DNA from: Sphingomonas sp. TZW2008
GTDB taxonomy: Bacteria > Pseudomonadota > Alphaproteobacteria > Sphingomonadales > Sphingomonadaceae
Reading direction: 5' to 3'
DNA length: 64,000 nt
NCBI RefSeq assembly: GCF_002117915.1
Contig: NZ_BDJB01000004.1
Coordinates: forward strand, 53,939-117,938
Shown here: positions 1-6,774 of the stretch, piece by piece
Numbering within the stretch: the stretch's first letter is position 1
How the letters are laid out: each line of letters begins with the position of its first letter
Notes under the pieces: generated by a model
Databases searched by the model: none
What the model was told of the DNA's origin: nothing
The model's input: the letters and a program-made list of their open reading frames with translations, nothing else
Made by a program: the position numbers and the translations under genes

Positions 1-198
1 GACCGATATAAGGAATACGCCGCTGGCAATGTCGAAGCCTGCGAGTAGCGCTTTGTCGATACCGATGAACGGCTTCAGCGCGAACACGGCGACCGGGAGC
101 AGCACACAGAACATTATGAAGCGTGGCGGCCCAAACCTGCGACCGAAGCCAAGCTTTTGACCGATCAGATCGGTAACCTCATACGCACTTTGTTCCAT
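1..198 (-). CDS. DUF1345 family membrane protein (partial, C-terminus outside window)
   Basis: Only the first 66 codons lie inside the window; the ATG is at 196-198 and the frame runs open off the left edge. The visible part has a short charged N-terminus, a P-P-R-F-I-M-F motif leading into a hydrophobic segment (residues about 28-42), and the start of a second one (about 52-66). This layout resembles the N-terminus of DUF1345 inner-membrane proteins, whose function is unknown. It is the outermost visible gene of the putative genomic island. The family call rests on a short segment and is tentative. Confidence 0.6.
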   Translation of the reverse strand, partial: MEQSAYEVTDLIGQKLGFGRRFGPPRFIMFCVLLPVAVFALKPFIGIDKALLAGFDIASGVFLISV

Positions 199-224
199 AT
201 AGGACTGCTGACCTTACTAGCCAC

Positions 225-494
225 TTGGCGCATACCGCATACGCAAATGGCCCGAGATGGCAGGACGAAAGAGTAAAACTTCTCCGTCCCTCCCTACACG
301 CGGCCATGATACGCAAGCCGCAAGCTGCCTATATTGAGCCGCTACGTTCCGATGAATTGCTGATCCGCTTGCAACAGACAGCTTCACCTGATCCTTTGGC
401 GCAGCTACAAAACGGAAGCGCAACCATTTGGTTTCGTGACTGGAACGGCTTCCGAACGTTGACAACGCAAATCGACCGGGGAGTGGAAATTTGA
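225..494 (+). CDS. Hypothetical protein, 89 aa
   Basis: An 89-residue frame with a TTG start; the first ATG is at residue 28, so the true protein may be shorter. I recognise no domain. The stop overlaps the TTG start of the next frame by 4 bp, the arrangement of translationally coupled genes, and this is the main reason to accept it. It runs divergently from the DUF1345 gene. A longer antisense frame covers the same bases but has a typical shadow composition. Function unknown. Confidence 0.4.
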   Translation: MAHTAYANGPRWQDERVKLLRPSLHAAMIRKPQAAYIEPLRSDELLIRLQQTASPDPLAQLQNGSATIWFRDWNGFRTLTTQIDRGVEI

Positions 495-1030
495 CACTAA
501 GGCGTCGGCGCAACCGGCACCGAGTGGCCAAGATCTGGGCGTACGCCGCAAGCGGCCTTCTCGGCAGCATACTAACCGGGGCGCTAATTGCTGAATACGC
601 TGTCGGCCAGATCAGCCCGATTGCGCGGCCGGGCGATCGCCTGGCATCATTTCGCGTAAGCGGTGACTCAGAAAATTTCGGCATCCCGCCGATGCCCGAG
701 GTGGACGTGCCAAGGGCTACTTGGACTGGAACTTTCTATGGCGCGGGTGACGCAGCTGAGCAGCTTGCAACTGACGCCGGAAAAGGTGACTGGCTCGACG
801 ATGTGGAAAAACTCGAGGCTCGATGGACGAGAGAAGATCGAGCCCGTGATGCAGCACTGGCGCAATCATTGGCAGAGGCCAGTCGAAGAATTGAAGCTGA
901 TGCCATGCGGGGAGAAGAACGCGCGCTTCCAGTAGAAGGTCTGCCTGCTTCTGCGGCTCCGTTCGAAGCACCAGCTGAAGCGCTAACCTCGGAACCCATC
1001 CAGCTGCCTCTCACGTTAGTAATCACGTGA
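491..1030 (+). CDS. Hypothetical membrane-anchored protein, 179 aa
   Basis: The protein begins with a strongly basic stretch (R-R-R-R-N-R-H-R), followed by one hydrophobic segment at about residues 15-37 (A-S-G-L-L-G-S-I-L-T-G-A-L-I). It then has an acidic, alanine- and glutamate-rich tail likely to be helical (about 100-150). Positive-inside topology suggests a single-pass protein with its tail in the periplasm. The TTG start overlaps the previous stop, so the two are probably co-translated. I do not recognise the family. It is island cargo of unknown function. Confidence 0.5.
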   Translation: MTLRRRRNRHRVAKIWAYAASGLLGSILTGALIAEYAVGQISPIARPGDRLASFRVSGDSENFGIPPMPEVDVPRATWTGTFYGAGDAAEQLATDAGKGDWLDDVEKLEARWTREDRARDAALAQSLAEASRRIEADAMRGEERALPVEGLPASAAPFEAPAEALTSEPIQLPLTLVIT

Positions 1031-1164
1031 TCTTACTACGCCACGCGCATGCCTGACGACCACGGCGATAGGAAGCATTTCTGCAACATCTGAAACATGG
1101 AAAACTGCTTCCCACCGAAGTGAGGACAAAGCAGCGCCTCAAAACGCATTCGCGCGGGCTTTAA

Positions 1165-1638
1165 CTACCTAACTTTTCTCTGTAGTGGCAAGGAAACGTC
1201 TAAGGTTAGCCCATAGCTCGCTATCTTGTGAGATTCCTCAAAGCCACCTGTAATCACCGCTTTGCAGATAACAGATAAGCCAGCGGCTTCGGCCTCGTTG
1301 ATAGTAGCACAGAATGCGGCGACGTGCTGCTTAGGGATTTGACCCACCGGCACACCATGGATCGCGACAACGACCGCACTCTTCGCAGACGCATTGTCAT
1401 TAGTCGCTGCCAGTTGAGCGACTACTTGCCAATAGACTCCTTCACGCCACCTGTGCCCGATAATCTCCCGTAACACGGCCTGGTGCGAGCGTTCGCCCAC
1501 AACACTCATTCCGCCGCCCGTAGCTAATGGAAACGAGTCTTCAAGCTTCCACCAATCGCGTTCAAGAAGGCGACGGCCTTTGCCGGCCTTTACGCTTTCC
1601 CCACAAAAGAGCCTCGACAATGACGACCAGATAGTCAT
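1165..1638 (-). CDS. HIRAN-like domain protein
   Basis: The central part carries the pattern of HIRAN and HIRAN-like domains: S-V-V-G-E followed by H-Q, an N-D-N-A-S-A-K stretch before a V-V-V-A-I-H-G-x-x-V-G strand, a helix (H-V-A-A-F), and a late A-V-I-T-G-G with Y-G-L-T-L-D. HIRAN domains are linked to DNA-end or damaged-DNA recognition, and free-standing versions are frequent on mobile islands. The ATG at 1636-1638 is chosen because it begins a normal-looking amphipathic N-terminus; the frame extends upstream to 1707. No convincing Shine-Dalgarno is visible for either start. The exact role is unknown. Confidence 0.6.
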   Translation of the reverse strand: MTIWSSLSRLFCGESVKAGKGRRLLERDWWKLEDSFPLATGGGMSVVGERSHQAVLREIIGHRWREGVYWQVVAQLAATNDNASAKSAVVVAIHGVPVGQIPKQHVAAFCATINEAEAAGLSVICKAVITGGFEESHKIASYGLTLDVSLPLQRKVR

Positions 1639-1816
1639 GGCCAAATGCTGACGTGGTAAGTCCGTTGTGTCAATTCCGTGCGCTGTCCCAAGACGAGATC
1701 CATACACAAGCGGCTTGTCTGTGCCTCAGACCTATAATGCACAGATAGATAAGAACAACATCTATTTACGCCGCTTAGAGCCTGTCCGCAAAGTACAAAG
1801 CTATGAGAGAAAGAAA

Positions 1817-1849
1817 AGCGCCCCGCCTTGATTGAAGAGGCGGGGCGCT
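1817..1849 (-). terminator. Rho-independent terminator (minus strand)
   Basis: A perfect 11-bp inverted repeat (AGCGCCCCGCC / GGCGGGGCGCT) with an 11-nt loop. On the minus strand it is followed by a T-rich tail (TTTCTTTCTCTC), so it stops transcripts coming from the Rmf-like gene at 2003-2212. The surrounding 1639-2002 holds no other convincing gene. Confidence 0.8.
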
Positions 1850-2002
1850 GCGCGAGTGTTTGAAGCCCCTCTCGCTGAGAACTACCTACCTCAGAAACGT
1901 TTGAAGAATGGTTAACGATCCGGCCGGCTGCTCGCCGCGCGGACAAAGCTTGAACCAGCGTCGATCCGTATGATGCATGTAAGTGATGAGCCGGGATCCT
2001 AA

Positions 2003-2212
2003 CTAACTGTATATTATGCCAGCTGCTACTTGGCCCTGCTCAGTTCGTCCTACAATAAAGCCGTTCATCCAAGCAGTGCGAAGAGTGCTTCGCTCCTTAG
2101 CATCGAAGGGACAGGAGCGCTGCCAGTCGGCTGTGCGCCACCCTGCCTTCCTGCCGAGATCGAACGCACTTTCAGCAGCCGCAATACCGAGCGTTTGCAT
2201 TGATATCTGCAT
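2003..2212 (-). CDS. Ribosome modulation factor / CrpP-like small protein
   Basis: The 69-residue protein shows the Rmf-family skeleton: a helix with A-F-D-L-G-R-K-A-G-W, then C-P-F-D, then R-x-x-W-M-N-G-F-I-V-G-R. Rmf binds 30S and promotes 100S ribosome hibernation. The related plasmid or island protein CrpP has been linked to fluoroquinolone phosphorylation, so a resistance role cannot be excluded or claimed. The ATG at 2210-2212 is preferred over an upstream TTG (2254) because GAGAGG lies a few bases before it. A strong terminator lies downstream. It is probably a mobile-element copy rather than the housekeeping factor. Confidence 0.6.
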   Translation of the reverse strand: MQISMQTLGIAAAESAFDLGRKAGWRTADWQRSCPFDAKERSTLRTAWMNGFIVGRTEQGQVAAGIIYS

Positions 2213-2297
2213 ACACCTCTCCCGGACTGAGGCCAACCAATGCTGCTCCTGCAAGTGGGTCTAAGCAAGGGAATGTTCGACCCACACGAGCGATAGG

Positions 2298-2531
2298 TCA
2301 GTTCGTGACGCTGCCGCCCTCACTAGCGCGTTTGCGACGACCGCCTGCTTCCTGGCCGTAACCGCTCTGCACCTCCTGGCCCTGCGCTTCTGCGGCTTTA
2401 TGCAGCAAGCGGTCGGACGTTTCGAGCGCGGCTTCAGGCGTGACCGCGACCGCTACGCCGTCGGGCCCGTCAAGCAGCACCTTTCCATCTTTTGCACTGA
2501 CGTAAGACGGATCGTCGTACACCTTGGACAT
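2298..2531 (-). CDS. Small conserved sphingomonad-type protein, 77 aa
   Basis: A 77-residue acidic protein with the pattern V-Y-D-D-P-S then D-G-K-V-L-L-D-G-P-D-G-V then L-T/V-T-P-E-A-A-x-E-T-S-D-R-L-L. I associate this with small uncharacterised proteins common in sphingomonads. The C-terminal third is glycine-, glutamine- and arginine-rich and looks disordered. Of two in-frame ATGs six bases apart, the second (2529-2531) is 8 bases from GGAG and is preferred. No function can be assigned. It lies divergently from the Crp/Fnr regulator gene. Confidence 0.65.
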   Translation of the reverse strand: MSKVYDDPSYVSAKDGKVLLDGPDGVAVAVTPEAALETSDRLLHKAAEAQGQEVQSGYGQEAGGRRKRASEGGSVTN

Positions 2532-2792
2532 TGCCATTTCTCCACGTTTCGCTGGTTTGAAACGCGAGGCGGGCGAGTTGGTCCAAATCTGACTACCTAA
2601 TGTGAGTTAGGTCTAAGGCCATTTATTGGCATTTACTTCAAGGAGCAGAGTAGGCTTTCTGAAATCCTGCGGACGGCAGCGGCGGACCGTCACGCCCGTT
2701 TGTCCCACAAGAGAGGAGGAACAAGGGTTGAAGCAGAACGTCGGTGACGAACCTCGTCTTCTTAGAGCTTTGGTCAAGATGGCTGAAGCGAA

Positions 2793-3545
2793 ATGAACGC
2801 TCACGAACATGCCCTACATCCGATTGCACAGAGGCTTGCAGCGCGTTCGCGCCTCAGCACCGAGGAGAGAGACGCGATCTTGATGGTCCCTAGCAGGCTT
2901 GAACGTGTGGCGAAGAGCCGGGACATTTGGCGGCCGCAACTTTCCGAGAGTAACGTCCTTGTACTTGTATCGGGTTTGATAGGAGCTTTCAGGCAGGCGC
3001 GAAATGGAGCGCGGCAGATCACATCCATTCACGTCAGCGGCGACATCATGGGGCTCGAGCGGATTATGACTTCGCACCTGCCGCTTGGCCTACAGGCGTT
3101 AGGGGATGCCTCGTTCCTGATTTTGTCGCTTACCGATCTGCGCCGGCTTGCTGATCGCTATCCCGCAATCTCCATGGCCTTCTGGCGGGAATGTGTCAGC
3201 ACCAGCGAGATTATTGCTGAGCGATTGTTCGCCATCAGGTCTCTAGACGCATATTCGCGCACAGCCCATCTTTTCTGCGAACTGGCAATCCGCTCCGACG
3301 CCATCCCTTCCAAGGGATCAAACTCGTTCAGCTTTTCCTTTGGCGCCACTCAACAACACTTATCCGACGTACTAGCCCTCACGCCGATTCACGTAAATCG
3401 CATGTTAAGAGAACTTCGGGAGCGAAGTGTCATGACCCTCCAAAACCGACTGGTCACGATCCATAACTGGGATTTGATACAAAGGATTGCGAACTTCGAC
3501 CCAGCCTATCTTCAGCCGAGCTACAACAATGCAGGAGCTGATTGA
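2793..3545 (+). CDS. Crp/Fnr family transcriptional regulator
   Basis: A 250-residue protein of typical Crp/Fnr size. Residues about 35-135 fit the cNMP-binding jelly-roll (V-L-V-L-V-S-G-L-I-G-A-F then H-V-S-G-D-I-M-G-L-E). A long dimerisation helix follows, with a winged helix at about 180-230 (F-G-A-T-Q-Q-H-L-S-D-V-L then H-V-N-R-M-L-R-E-L-R). The four-cysteine N-terminal pattern of oxygen-sensing FNR is absent, so any ligand is unknown. The ATG at 2793 starts directly before N-A-H-E-H. It is the last apparently intact large gene before the island's decayed end. Confidence 0.85.
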   Translation: MNAHEHALHPIAQRLAARSRLSTEERDAILMVPSRLERVAKSRDIWRPQLSESNVLVLVSGLIGAFRQARNGARQITSIHVSGDIMGLERIMTSHLPLGLQALGDASFLILSLTDLRRLADRYPAISMAFWRECVSTSEIIAERLFAIRSLDAYSRTAHLFCELAIRSDAIPSKGSNSFSFSFGATQQHLSDVLALTPIHVNRMLRELRERSVMTLQNRLVTIHNWDLIQRIANFDPAYLQPSYNNAGAD

Positions 3546-3690
3546 GGTCGGCGTGTGACCGGTCTCCTAGCCTCGAGTGTTCAACTCATTGGACCACAAG
3601 CGGCGCATCCGGCGCTTTGATCGGCAAAACGGCGGCGCCGGGGAGCGGCACGAGGTTTGCGCTCATGCCGCTGCCTCTACCATGTTGCCG

Positions 3691-3867
3691 CTATTTGCTC
3701 GGAGGAGCCACACTAGAGCCTCGCCAGCGACGAGGCGATAGGATGAAGGCCTGAAGTGCGTCGAGGCGCTGTGTGGCCTCTGTATCGTGTCCTGAGAGGT
3801 GCGAGACATACAGGCGGTCGCCCGTCAGCATCGCTATACCATACTGTGCGACTATGCCTTGAGCCAC
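3691..3867 (-). CDS. Possible small protein, 58 aa (uncertain)
   Basis: Reading the minus strand gives an open frame from a GTG at 3865-3867 (or an ATG at 3829-3831) to a TAG at 3691-3693. Its central part has well-behaved protein composition: L-T-G-D-R-L-Y-V-S-H-L-S-G-H-D-T-E-A-T-Q-R-L-D-A. No ribosome binding site is obvious. A second short minus-strand frame just upstream (about 4030 to 3852) also reads like protein (Y-S-G-D-H-R-I-G-R-F-L) but has no start. Both may be remnants of decayed island genes. Confidence 0.3.
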   Translation of the reverse strand: MAQGIVAQYGIAMLTGDRLYVSHLSGHDTEATQRLDALQAFILSPRRWRGSSVAPPSK

Positions 3868-3997
3868 GTTGGGCCGTCGAAGGTCCGTTTGGCGGCGGCG
3901 CCCAGAAGAAGGCCAGACAGAAAGCGACCGATGCGATGGTCGCCGCTATAAACTGCGGCGTCGGAACGCGTTCGACCAGCGGTTGCGGCAAGATTGA

Positions 3998-4234
3998 ATG
4001 CAGTACACTGACGCGGACACGGCGGCGATCAAACAGCTTTCGGCGATCGTTAACGGCGACCCGACGCCTGAGCAGATCACCAGAATGATGAAGGGCAATC
4101 CCTTCTACGAGGCGACGTATCGGGCGGTTGAAGAAGCGCTGTTGCAGAACGCAACCACGACTGGCGGACAACGCGGCGGAAACACGGCTACCGGTCCGGC
4201 CGACTTCGGGTCGGACACGCTCGCCCGCGTCTAG
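3998..4234 (+). CDS. Hypothetical protein, 78 aa (uncertain)
   Basis: The ATG-initiated frame begins M-Q-Y-T-D-A-D-T and contains a plausible helical region (about residues 7-50, ending F-Y-E-A-T-Y-R-A-V-E-E-A-L-L-Q). The tail is G/T-rich and may be read-through into unrelated DNA just before the IS66 fragment. No domain is recognised and no clear ribosome binding site is seen. It may be the intact beginning of a gene truncated by the IS66 remnant. Confidence 0.3.
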   Translation: MQYTDADTAAIKQLSAIVNGDPTPEQITRMMKGNPFYEATYRAVEEALLQNATTTGGQRGGNTATGPADFGSDTLARV

Positions 4235-4238
4235 CGGT

Positions 4239-4562
4239 AAGGCGCCGCCTGCCGTGCTGTTCCGCTATGCGCCCGACCGCAAGGCCGAGCGCCCCACCGA
4301 GCACCTCGCACAGTTCCGAGGCGATCTCCATGCTGACGACTATGCTGGGTCTGACCGGCTCTGCGAAGAGCAGATTGCCGCCGCCGCGTGCTGGGCACAC
4401 GTCAGACGCAAGCTCTTCGACGTCCATGCCGCAACCGGCTCGACCACAGCCCGGGAGGCGCTCGACTACATCGCCGGGCTCTTCGCGGTCGAGCAAAACG
4501 CGCGCGGCCGATCACCTGACGAGCGGCGATGCGAGCGCCAAGCCAGGCCGGAACGCTGCTGA
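4239..4562 (+). pseudogene. IS66-family transposase (TnpC) fragment
   Basis: About 107 codons match the central region of IS66-type transposases: F-R-Y-A-P-D-R-K, then H-L-A-Q-F-R-G-D-L-H-A-D-D-Y-A-G, then A-A-C-W-A-H-V-R-R-K-L-F-D-V-H. The A-C-W-A-H-x-R-R-K signature is diagnostic. No start belongs to it, the N-terminal half is missing, and the reading breaks after R-G-R-S-P-D-E-R-R, where the family normally continues. No IS66 terminal repeats were identified. It is a dead relic marking past transposition in the island end. Confidence 0.8.
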
Positions 4563-4591
4563 ATGCGTTCCGGCAGTGGCGCCGTGACAGG

Positions 4592-4810
4592 CCCCAGGCG
4601 GTCGCGGCCCGCTACCCGATCACCCGCTGGGGGGCGCTGACCCGCGCAGATCCGCACCGTCTCGGAATCGACGGGAATGCCCAGGCGGAAGTCCTCGACG
4701 TCAACGGTCGGCCCAACGCGCGGCTGCTCGCGCTCGGTCCGATGACGAGGCAAACGTTCCGGGAACTCGTCGCGGTGCCTGAACTTCGACGGCGAAATTG
4801 TATTATCGCG
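4592..4810 (+). pseudogene. FAD/NAD(P)-binding protein, C-terminal fragment
   Basis: In one frame the segment reads R-A-D-P-H-R-L-G-I-D, then V-L-D-V-N-G-R-P-N-A-R-L-L-A-L-G-P-M-T-R, then V-A-V-P-E-L-R. This matches the C-terminal signature of FAD/NAD(P)-binding proteins in which a final G-R-P-x-P-x-L-x-A-L-G-P-x-T is followed by A-V-P-E-I-R. The Rossmann domains are missing, and the frame joins unrelated sequence on both sides. It is therefore a truncated remnant with no expected function. Confidence 0.6.
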
Positions 4811-4875
4811 CGCCGTTTGTCGAACGCGCAGCGGGTAGAGGGGGGAGGAGCTCTGAGTATCGCAGCCGGCTCATC

Positions 4876-5127
4876 TCTGGAGAGACCAGAGACGCCGAAC
4901 AGGCTGGTCAGCACGAGCAGGCAGCCGGCCAGCCGCAGCAGCGTACGGGGTGTCGCCCGCTTCACGATAATCGCGCCAAACGGCGCAGCCTGCACGCCGC
5001 TCAACAGTAACCTGATCGTGGCGGTCTGAAGGCCGCCCAGCCGAGCGCACCGACGAAGGTGGCCGAGATGCTGGCGGCGAACAAGAACTCGCGAGACGTC
5101 GTGAGCATCGAACGGGTTCTTCTCCAT
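4876..5127 (-). pseudogene. TauE/SafE-type permease fragment with frameshifts
   Basis: The minus strand reads K-N-P-F-D-A in one frame, T-T-S-R-E-F-L-F-A-A-S-I-S-A-T-F-V-G-A-L-G-W in a second frame, and G-V-Q-A-A-P-F-G-A-I-I-V-K-R with L-L-R-L-A-G-C-L-L back in the first. Joined, these give the consecutive membrane segments of the C-terminal half of TauE/SafE sulfite-exporter-like permeases. Two frameshifts and loss of the N-terminal half mean it is a pseudogene. It is unrelated in position to the sulfoquinovose locus downstream. Confidence 0.6.
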
Positions 5128-5271
5128 TTACTAAGTGGGCCGTCGTGCGGCTGGGTACGTTTCTTTCTTCTAACGTCTGTCTGCTGCCTCCTGTGTTTTG
5201 CTCTGACGGTGGTGACCACCCAATAATGTGAGGTTTGTGACCTTAGTGCAGGTCTCTTGCCACCGAACCAA

Positions 5272-5332
5272 CGGTATCGCAGCGGTATCGCAGGATAAGC
5301 ATGTTCCCGCTGCGTTCCGCTCGGTATCGCAG
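5272..5332. repeat. Three copies of CGGTATCGCAG near the island end
   Basis: The 11-mer CGGTATCGCAG occurs at 5272-5282 and 5283-5293 as a perfect tandem, and again at 5322-5332 in the same orientation. It lies about 40-100 bp inside the tRNA-Ala scar. Repeats in this position can be arm-type integrase or excisionase sites, but no integrase is visible in the window, so this is an inference. Confidence 0.6.
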
Positions 5333-5373
5333 GCGAAAAGCTAGGAAAATCAATAATCCGGCTTGCTCTTCGG

Positions 5374-5421
5374 GCAATGGCATTGCGAAGGTCAGGGGTT
5401 CGATCCCCCTCGGCTCCACCA
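5374..5421 (+). other. Attachment-site scar: 3' 48 nt of tRNA-Ala(GGC)
   Basis: The bases run from half an anticodon arm (GCAATGGCATTGC, with a GGC anticodon in a 7-base loop) through AAGGTC, a perfect T-arm (AGGGG TTCGATC CCCCT) and the acceptor strand CGGCTCCACCA. The D arm, the 5' acceptor strand and the outer 5' anticodon-stem bases are missing: GGGCA faces TGCGA where TCGCA would pair. This is therefore not a tRNA gene but the 3' duplicate left when an element integrates into one. It is taken as the right boundary of the island occupying 1-5373. Confidence 0.8.
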
Positions 5422-5783
5422 TTCCGCCCGTCCTGCCTCGCCATATTCAGCATCTGCACGACGATCGCGCTGGACGTCTCTTGAACATGCGCGCCGTGCG
5501 GCTGCCGGGGCATAGCGCTTCCTAACCACCAAGCGGTCGCAAGTCCTTACCGACAGGTTCAGGCACCGTAGCGCGGCATTGCCGGCAGATTAGCGCTTAG
5601 CGCTGTATCCATTTCCGCCTCGCACGGTTCGCCCGACGGGCGTTGCCGTCCGGCGAGCCCGCCGCGCCCCCACGAAGCCGCGCCGTTGCCACGAGAATCT
5701 ACCATGCGCGGGGTATTTCCGTGCCATTTCGTGGCACTCCGCGCTTCGATACCGCCCGTGCAGCAGCAAGGTTCGGTGATCCC
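5422..5783. other. Intergenic stretch after the island boundary
   Basis: About 360 bases between the tRNA-Ala scar and the small gene at 5784. Short frames are present on both strands but have shadow-like composition and no ribosome binding sites. I see no RNA gene, terminator or strong repeat here. Confidence 0.5.
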
Positions 5784-5954
5784 ATGGTGAAGCATAGCGT
5801 CGCGGATGATCGGGAATATTTTCTTAAGCGCAGTCTAGACCACTGTAAGTTGGTGGAATTGTCGGATGATCCCGCGCGGCGAGCATTGCACCAGCGCTTC
5901 GCCGTTCTCTATTTCGCGCGGGCCGAGATGCTGATCGTGGTAGAAGACGACTAG
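5784..5954 (+). CDS. Small conserved protein, 56 aa
   Basis: A 56-residue helical protein: D-D-R-E-Y-F-L-K-R-S-L-D-H-C, then D-D-P-A-R-R-A-L-H-Q-R-F-A-V-L-Y. The pattern Y-F-x-x-R-(x)-E/D...D-P-x-A-R-x-x-H-x-x-L-A-x-x-Y is common in tiny uncharacterised sphingomonad proteins. The ATG at 5784 is chosen because the residues before it in the longer frame (from 5643) are low-complexity and unlike protein. Function unknown. Confidence 0.55.
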   Translation: MVKHSVADDREYFLKRSLDHCKLVELSDDPARRALHQRFAVLYFARAEMLIVVEDD

Positions 5955-6049
5955 GTACACCGCGCAAAGATACTAGGAACGACAAGCCGCAGCGCCAGTT
6001 TAAGCGTCCGGATCGGGCACATTTCGTCGCCGATCGTGGAGGCGATAGC

Positions 6050-6370
6050 GTGATCAAGCCACTTCTCTGCACCCTGGCGACCCTGGCAATCGTGGGGTGC
6101 GCCGCACCCTCGACGCGGATCTCGACCGGGCTGCAGCGCTACGGGCTCGACGCGCAGCGATCGACCTGCGTCGGCGATCGGCTGCAGGCGAACCTGTCTC
6201 TCGGCCAGTTGCAGCAGCTCGGCAAGGCGGCCGCCGCGTATCGTCGCGACGATAATGATCCGGCGCGGCTGACGGCGAGCGATCTGGTGCGCGTCGCGGG
6301 GGAGATCAGCGATCCCAAGATCGCGCTCGAAGTGGGCAAGGCCGCTGCCGGATGCGGCGTGCTGCTCTGA
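6050..6370 (+). CDS. Small lipoprotein, 106 aa
   Basis: The N-terminus (M-I-K-P-L-L-C-T-L-A-T-L-A-I-V-G-C-A) is a type II signal with a lipobox ending at Cys17, so the product should be a lipid-anchored envelope protein. The mature part is mostly helical and has two further cysteines, one early (S-T-C-V-G-D) and one near the C-terminus (A-G-C-G-V), which could form a disulfide. The GTG start at 6050 lies about 9 bases after GGAGG. It begins a plus-strand cluster of stress-type genes. Its specific role is unknown. Confidence 0.75.
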   Translation: MIKPLLCTLATLAIVGCAAPSTRISTGLQRYGLDAQRSTCVGDRLQANLSLGQLQQLGKAAAAYRRDDNDPARLTASDLVRVAGEISDPKIALEVGKAAAGCGVLL

Positions 6371-6400
6371 TCCGCGACGCAATTCAAAAGGACAATCATC

Positions 6401-6766
6401 ATGAACAAGGATGAAGTGCACGGCGGCGTGCGCTACGTCGGCGGCAAGGCCGAAAAGTTCGTCGGTGACGTGATCGACGATCGCGGCTGGCAGGTCGACG
6501 GCGTCGTAGATCAGGTCGCCGGTGCCGTGCAGCACAGCTACGGCCGCGCCGTCAGCGTCGCCGAAGACGCGATCGAAACCGCGCCCGGCGCGTTGCGCGA
6601 CGCGATCGATGACGTGCAAGAGCGCGCCGCGCCGGCGATGGCGGCGGCAAAGCAGGGCGCTCGTTCGCTTGCTGACGAGATCCGCGACAATCCGGGGCTG
6701 TGGGCCGCCGGCGCGGCGCTGGGCGGCTATGCGCTCGGCTGGCTGATCCACCGGCCGCGCGACTGA
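6401..6766 (+). CDS. CsbD-like stress protein with C-terminal hydrophobic segment
   Basis: The 121-residue protein starts with a CsbD-like repeat pattern (M-N-K-D-E-V-H-G-G-V-R-Y-V-G-G-K-A-E-K-F). A long amphipathic helix follows, rich in alanine and charged residues, and it ends with a glycine/alanine segment (about 101-116) like the membrane tail of ElaB/YqjD-type proteins. That would allow inner-membrane anchoring. The ATG is preceded by AAAGGA at good distance. It is nine bases upstream of the PAS-LuxR gene, suggesting co-transcription. CsbD-type proteins are general-stress induced; the biochemical role is unknown. Confidence 0.75.
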   Translation: MNKDEVHGGVRYVGGKAEKFVGDVIDDRGWQVDGVVDQVAGAVQHSYGRAVSVAEDAIETAPGALRDAIDDVQERAAPAMAAAKQGARSLADEIRDNPGLWAAGAALGGYALGWLIHRPRD

Positions 6767-6774
6767 TCGCCCAC

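Noticed and set aside
5361..5421. A full tRNA gene ending in CGGCTCCACCA
   Set aside because: Only the 3' half is present; no D arm or 5' acceptor strand precedes it, and the outer anticodon-stem pairs do not form.
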